From Candidatus Caldipriscus sp. T1.2 (lineage in GTDB: Bacteria > Hydrothermota > Hydrothermia > LBFQ01), in the NCBI GenBank assembly GCA_000980735.1, contig LBFQ01000036.1:14704-23687 (forward strand): a stretch of DNA of 8,984 bases, written 5' to 3'. A program made the position numbers and the translations under genes. Of this stretch, positions 5,764 through 8,984 are shown in pieces (position 1 is the first letter of the stretch; every line of letters starts with the position of its first letter). The notes beneath the pieces were generated by a model. It saw only the letters and a program-made list of their open reading frames with translations. It was not told where the DNA came from and did no database searches.

Positions 5764-6477
5764 ATGTTTGTTGGGATAGACGCCCACGCAATAGCCTACA
5801 GGGGATATTACGCCTTTAATGATAAACAGCTGAGGAATTCAAAGGGTGTTCCAACCTCCGCGGTTTATTACTTTTACGTCCTATGGAAGGATATTAAGAG
5901 GAGCTTGAGGCCCACTTACGCCCTTTTAGCCTTTGACAGTCCAAAGCCCACGTTCAGGCATAAGGTTTTACAGCAGTACAAGGCTCAAAGGCCACCCACG
6001 CCAGATGAGGTTAAAATTCAAGTGAATCTAATAAGAAAACTGGGGGAGGCACTGGGAATAAAAACTTATAACAGGGAGGGGTACGAGGCGGATGATATAT
6101 TGGCTTCTGCGGCGAGAAAGTTCAAGGAGAGGGGTATAAAGTCAGTTTTGGTAACTATGGATAAGGACATAATGTCCTTGGTGGATGAAGATATAAGGGT
6201 TATGGATATTGCGACGGAAGAGAACGAGATATTGGATGCTGGAAAGGTTGAGAGGAAGTTCGGGGTAAAACCCCATCAAATATCGGATTATCTCGTCTTG
6301 GTGGGTGATACCGCGGATAATATACCCGGCATTAAGGGTGTGGGGGAGAAGAGGGCTAAAGAGCTCTTGAATACCTTTGGATCCATTGAGGGAATCCTTG
6401 AGAATATAAACAAAATAGATAGAAAAATAGCAAGCGCGATCCTTGCGGAAAGGGAAAGACTTTTGGGGGGATCTTAA
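5764..6477 (+). CDS. polA: DNA polymerase I, N-terminal 5'-nuclease part (frame ends early at an apparent frameshift)
   Basis: This frame encodes the 5'-3' exonuclease/flap nuclease domain of DNA polymerase I, which removes RNA primers and flaps during lagging-strand synthesis and repair. The 237 residues hold all the expected metal ligands: D6 (GIDAHAIAYR), D58 (AFDSPKPTFRH), E108, D110 and D111 (GYEADD), D133 and D135 (TMDKD), D182 and D185 (LVGDTADNIPG), then a helix-hairpin-helix (GIKGVGEKRAKELL). The frame stops at TAA 6475-6477, two codons after a run of six G, while the frame one base back continues as the rest of Pol I. Joined by a -1 shift the protein is 808 residues, near the 832 of Taq polymerase. 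It is therefore either programmed frameshifting, a real mutation, or a homopolymer error. Stand-alone 5' nucleases of this size exist, so the short product could also work alone. Confidence 0.93.
   Translation: MFVGIDAHAIAYRGYYAFNDKQLRNSKGVPTSAVYYFYVLWKDIKRSLRPTYALLAFDSPKPTFRHKVLQQYKAQRPPTPDEVKIQVNLIRKLGEALGIKTYNREGYEADDILASAARKFKERGIKSVLVTMDKDIMSLVDEDIRVMDIATEENEILDAGKVERKFGVKPHQISDYLVLVGDTADNIPGIKGVGEKRAKELLNTFGSIEGILENINKIDRKIASAILAERERLLGGS
6451..6477 (+). other. Candidate -1 ribosomal frameshift site in polA
   Basis: In the zero frame the codons are CTT TTG GGG GGA TCT TAA. The heptamer G GGG GGA (6465-6471) has the X XXY YYZ form that lets both tRNAs slip back one base. AGGGA (6451-6455) lies 9 nt upstream, like the stimulatory Shine-Dalgarno of E. 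coli dnaX. The stop follows two codons later. The downstream frame is open only from 6423 (a TAG ends it at 6420-6422), so the shift must occur between 6423 and 6477. I did not find a convincing stimulatory stem-loop downstream. Indel or sequencing error remains possible. Confidence 0.5.
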
Positions 6478-6533
6478 GAGGAAAATTTTCTCTTGGATTT
6501 GAGGCATTTGATGGGGATGTTGAGGATCTGAGG

Positions 6534-8189
6534 TTGTTGGAGCCCGATAGGGGGAAGTTGATAGGGATATTGAGGGAACTGGAATTTTTCACCGCCCTAA
6601 ACGACATTGCGGAATACCCAAAACTTCCGGAAATAAAGAAGTACGAAGGGCAAGAGTTTATATCCGTGGCATTTGATGGGAAGTGGTACTTTGGGAATGG
6701 GAGGGAAATTTTTGTTTCCGAGAAGGTTAGCCCGGAGCAATTGGAAGGGAAATACTGCATAAATTCAAAGGAGATTTATAAGGTTTTACCCGATGCTGGA
6801 AAACTCTACGACCTTTCCATAGGAGATTATCTCATACTTCCCGAAATTGAGGAGATGGAAAAGGATAGGCATAACCTCGAATCTTTGGCGTTAAAGTACA
6901 AGGCTTGGAAGATTACCTCCCCTCTGGGCGCATTCTCCGCCCACCTCTCCTCCCTGATAGGTGAAGGGATCCTGAAAACCTTAAAGGAAGAAAACCTCTG
7001 GGACATATACGAAAATCTTGAGATACCCCTAAGTAGGGTTTTGGCTTATATGGAAAGGAATGGTGTCTTGATATCGAGGGAAAGATTGGAAGAGCTAGGT
7101 AGGGAGCTGGATGAGAACTTAAGGGGAATCGAGAGGGAAATTTATAACCTTGCGGGTATGGTTTTTAACTTAAACTCTCCAAAGCAATTGGCAACCGTTT
7201 TATTCGAAAGGCTAAAACTCCCCCCAATAAAGAAGACGAAAACGGGTTATTCAACGGATGTTGAGGTTTTAACAGAACTTTCAAAACTTCATCCCTTACC
7301 CGCAAAGATCCTTGAGTACAGGGAGCTATTTAAGATAAAATCCACCTATGTGGAGGGTTTAAAGAAGTACATACAAAGCGATGGTAGGATCCGCCCAACT
7401 TTCTCACAAACTACGACCGCTACCGGTAGGCTATCATGCTTAAATCCAAACCTACAGAACATCCCTGCAAGGGGAACTTGGGGAAAGAAGGTTAGGGAAT
7501 GCTTTATCGCCCCGGAGGGTTATAAGATCGTATCCTTTGATTATTCGCAAATAGAACTAAGGATATTGGCGCATCTAAGCGGGGATGAAAACCTTAGGGA
7601 GGTCTTTTATAGAAACGGGGATGTACATATGGAAACCGCAAAGACCCTTTTCGGGAAGGATGAGATTTCGGATGATGAGAGGAGGGTCGCAAAGACGGTT
7701 AATTTTGGGATAATTTATGGGATAAGCCCTTATGGACTTTCAAGGAGTATAGGTGTGGATCAGGATACCGCGAGGGAGATGATAAAGAGGTATTACGAAA
7801 GGTACCCGAAGGTTAAAAAATGGCAGGAGGAGATGATCGATTTTGCAAGTAAAAACGGATTTGTTCAAACCCTCCTCGGAAGGAGGAGGTATATATTCGC
7901 GGATCCGAGGGTAAACGATGAGTACAGGAGGATAACCATAAATACCCCAGTGCAGGGTTCCGCGGCAGACCTAATAAAGAAGGCTATGATAGAGATCTAC
8001 GAACTTATAAAAGATAAAAACAGCAAGATGATCCTCCAGGTTCACGACGAGCTTGTGTTTGAGATCCACGAGGATGAAATGGATCTGATACCAAAAATAA
8101 AGGACATTATGGAAAATGCTATAAAGCTTGACGTTCCGATTGTTGTTGAGTTTGGGATAGGGGAAAATTGGGCACAGGTGAAGGGCTAA
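6534..8189 (+). CDS. polA: DNA polymerase I, C-terminal part: inactive 3'-5' exonuclease-like domain and polymerase domain
   Basis: The second part of Pol I. The first possible start is TTG 6534 with no ribosome binding site, but the frame is open back to 6423, and the residues before the TTG (FEAFDGDVEDLRLLEPDR) fit the Pol I linker, so this is probably the continuation of the 5764 gene rather than a separate start. Numbered for the joined 808-residue protein: motif A DYSQIELR with D593; motif B with K644, F648 and Y652 in KTVNFGIIYG; motif C HDE (761-763). These correspond to Taq D610, K663, F667, Y671 and D785, so polymerase activity is expected. The middle domain (about 260-420) is shortened and lacks the DEDD exonuclease acids, so no proofreading is predicted, as in Taq. 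It ends 26 nt before tRNA-Leu. Confidence 0.95.
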   Translation: MLEPDRGKLIGILRELEFFTALNDIAEYPKLPEIKKYEGQEFISVAFDGKWYFGNGREIFVSEKVSPEQLEGKYCINSKEIYKVLPDAGKLYDLSIGDYLILPEIEEMEKDRHNLESLALKYKAWKITSPLGAFSAHLSSLIGEGILKTLKEENLWDIYENLEIPLSRVLAYMERNGVLISRERLEELGRELDENLRGIEREIYNLAGMVFNLNSPKQLATVLFERLKLPPIKKTKTGYSTDVEVLTELSKLHPLPAKILEYRELFKIKSTYVEGLKKYIQSDGRIRPTFSQTTTATGRLSCLNPNLQNIPARGTWGKKVRECFIAPEGYKIVSFDYSQIELRILAHLSGDENLREVFYRNGDVHMETAKTLFGKDEISDDERRVAKTVNFGIIYGISPYGLSRSIGVDQDTAREMIKRYYERYPKVKKWQEEMIDFASKNGFVQTLLGRRRYIFADPRVNDEYRRITINTPVQGSAADLIKKAMIEIYELIKDKNSKMILQVHDELVFEIHEDEMDLIPKIKDIMENAIKLDVPIVVEFGIGENWAQVKG

Positions 8190-8206
8190 TCTTTCATCCT
8201 TATAAT
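8178..8206 (+). promoter_or_regulatory. Promoter of tRNA-Leu (and probably ccmE)
   Basis: Perfect -10 TATAAT at 8201-8206 and a weak -35 GTGAAG (8178-8183, 3 of 6) with a 17-nt spacer, the latter inside the last codons of polA. Transcription would start about 8213, three bases before the mature tRNA. Confidence 0.6.
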
Positions 8207-8215
8207 ACTTTCTTC

Positions 8216-8299
8216 GCCGGGGTGGCGGAATTGGCAGACGCGCATGGTTGAGGGCCATGTGGGGGCAACCCCGTGCGGGTTCAAGTCCCGCCCCCGGCA
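8216..8299 (+). tRNA. tRNA-Leu (anticodon GAG)
   Basis: An 84-nt class II tRNA. The acceptor stem GCCGGGG/CCCCGGC is fully paired; the D arm is followed by the anticodon stem CATGG/CCATG around loop TTGAGGG, anticodon GAG, reading CUC and CUU. A long variable arm GGGG-GCAA-CCCC, typical of Leu, precedes a T arm with five pairs (GCGGG/CCCGC) and loop TTCAAGT. The discriminator is A8299. No CCA is encoded, so the tail is added by the nucleotidyltransferase. G+C is about 71% by hand count. The ccmE start codon begins on the next base. Confidence 0.97.
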
Positions 8300-8665
8300 T
8301 TGAAGAAAGTTATTTTTTTCTTTGTAAGTCTATTTTTAGTTATAGCATACATCCTCTTCACCGCCATGTATAATCAATCCTACTACCTTGAGGCAAATCA
8401 GATAGTTGAAAACCCTTCGAAGTTTGAGGGTAAGAGCGTAAAGGTTTCCGGTGTGGTTTTTGGGGTGGAAAAGTGGGGAAGGAATTACTCGTTTTTCCTT
8501 TCAAAGGAAGGGAAGGGGGTATTTGTGAAATATTCGGGGGCGGTTCCCGACGCTTTCGGCGAGGGGGTCCCTGTCGTGGTGGAGGGAACTTATAAGGGCG
8601 ACACAATTTTTGCCAAAACCATTCTAACAAAATGCCCCTCAAAATACGAATCCGCCCAGAAATAG
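8300..8665 (+). CDS. ccmE: Cytochrome c maturation heme chaperone CcmE, Cys-type (CXXXY)
   Basis: CcmE binds heme covalently in the periplasm and hands it to the CcmF ligase for attachment to c-type cytochromes (System I). From TTG 8300 the protein is 121 residues: an N-terminal membrane anchor (about 4-22), then an OB-fold beta-barrel with NPSKFEGKSVKVSGVV (38-53), FVKYSG-VPDAF (75-86) and EGTYKGDTIFAKTIL. The heme site reads KCPSKYE: C112 and Y116, the CXXXY form known from some sulfate reducers and archaea, in place of the HXXXY of E. coli. The only upstream alternative start (GTG 8273) lies inside the tRNA, and ATG 8366 would remove the anchor, so TTG 8300 is chosen although it has no Shine-Dalgarno. 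The end overlaps the next gene by 34 nt. Other ccm genes are not in the window. Confidence 0.88.
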   Translation: MKKVIFFFVSLFLVIAYILFTAMYNQSYYLEANQIVENPSKFEGKSVKVSGVVFGVEKWGRNYSFFLSKEGKGVFVKYSGAVPDAFGEGVPVVVEGTYKGDTIFAKTILTKCPSKYESAQK

Positions 8666-8984
8666 CGATAATTTTCCTCCTATTTTCCTGCGCGGAAGGT
8701 GAAAAAAGGGAGAAGATAGATTATAAGATCTTCGTTGAGGTGGATACAGTTAAATTTGGCGAACTTAGGAGGTCCTTTAAAGCCTGGTGCATAGTAAAAC
8801 CATCAAAGGTCGTTGCGATAGTTTCGGATGTTGAAGGTGTTGTAAGGAAAATAAACTTTAAGCCAGGGGAATACATAAGGGAGGGGGATACCTTTGCGGA
8901 GATCTACAGGGGACCGGTTTATAGGTCCTTGCCCATAATTTCAAGCTCGGGGGGAGTTTTGGATGGGGTATTCGTTGAGGAGGG
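8632..8984 (+). CDS. Putative lipoprotein periplasmic adaptor (membrane fusion protein), 3' end outside window
   Basis: The first 117 residues of a protein that continues beyond the window. The N-terminus (hydrophobic 11-19) ends in a lipobox-like LFSC, with C20 as the likely lipidated cysteine. Residues 59-92 (KVVAIVSDVEGVVRKINF, KPGEYIREGDTFAEI) match the first half of the lipoyl/barrel-sandwich domain of RND- or ABC-type membrane fusion proteins. About eight residues later, PIISSSGGVLDGVFVEEG (101-117) resembles the second half, so the usual long alpha-helical hairpin is absent or nearly so. The role would be linking an inner-membrane pump to the outer membrane; the substrate is unknown. 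ATG 8632 overlaps ccmE by 34 nt and has no clear ribosome binding site, implying coupled expression. Family call is moderate because only the N-terminal part is visible. Confidence 0.7.
   Translation, partial: MPLKIRIRPEIAIIFLLFSCAEGEKREKIDYKIFVEVDTVKFGELRRSFKAWCIVKPSKVVAIVSDVEGVVRKINFKPGEYIREGDTFAEIYRGPVYRSLPIISSSGGVLDGVFVEE

Noticed and set aside
5719..5787. Longer yajC reading frame starting inside polA
   Set aside because: The extra residues do not resemble YajC, include the promoter, and would overlap polA; the family N-terminus fits ATG 5718.
6534..6536. TTG 6534 as a true independent start of a separate polymerase gene
   Set aside because: No ribosome binding site, and Pol I-like residues continue upstream in the same frame to the G run; a frameshift explains the data better, though internal initiation is not excluded.
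8273..8299. GTG start for ccmE nine codons upstream
   Set aside because: These bases are the T arm and acceptor stem of tRNA-Leu, and the encoded residues (MRVQVPPPA) only reflect the tRNA.
1..8984. Search for transposase, integrase, CRISPR repeats, phage or defence genes
   Set aside because: None seen; all genes are ordinary chromosomal families and no repeated spacer pattern or terminal inverted repeats was found by eye.

Overview
The window reads as chromosomal DNA from a thermophilic, diderm (Gram-negative-type) bacterium. The two structural RNAs are far richer in G+C (5S about 66%, tRNA-Leu about 71%, both counted by hand) than the surrounding genes. Proteins are rich in Lys, Glu, Ile and Val, arginine is written mostly AGG/AGA, and genes are packed with short overlaps. 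A System I cytochrome c maturation protein (CcmE) and a lipoprotein membrane-fusion protein imply an outer membrane. The taxon cannot be fixed from sequence alone; an uncultivated thermophilic phylum is a guess, not a result.

Layout. (1) 2-2915, plus strand: the 3' end of guaA (GMP synthase), a DUF92 membrane protein, a lone NuoE-like [2Fe-2S] subunit, and a biotin carboxylase. (2) 2922-3040, minus strand: a solitary 5S rRNA with its own promoter-like sequence; its terminator T-run overlaps the biotin carboxylase stop codon. (3) 5718-3081, minus strand: a tightly overlapped operon yajC - def - birA - PLP sulfur-amino-acid enzyme. (4) 5764-8189, plus strand: polA, divergent from yajC and split by an apparent -1 frameshift at a run of six G. 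(5) 8216-8984, plus strand: tRNA-Leu(GAG), then ccmE starting on the very next base, then the start of a lipoprotein adaptor that runs off the window.

How the genes relate. Biotin carboxylase and biotin-protein ligase are functionally linked: BirA biotinylates the carrier protein that the carboxylase charges, although the carrier is not in the window. Peptide deformylase and YajC belong to nascent-protein processing and export. CcmE carries heme for periplasmic c-type cytochromes.

The most interesting points are the polA frameshift with dnaX-like surroundings (slippery G GGG GGA, upstream AGGGA, stop two codons later), the back-to-back yajC/polA promoters whose -10 boxes sit exactly 6 nt before each ATG (predicted leaderless mRNAs), the stand-alone 5S gene, and the tRNA-ccmE junction. 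No mobile element, CRISPR array or phage gene was seen, and no stretch over 300 bases lacks a gene.
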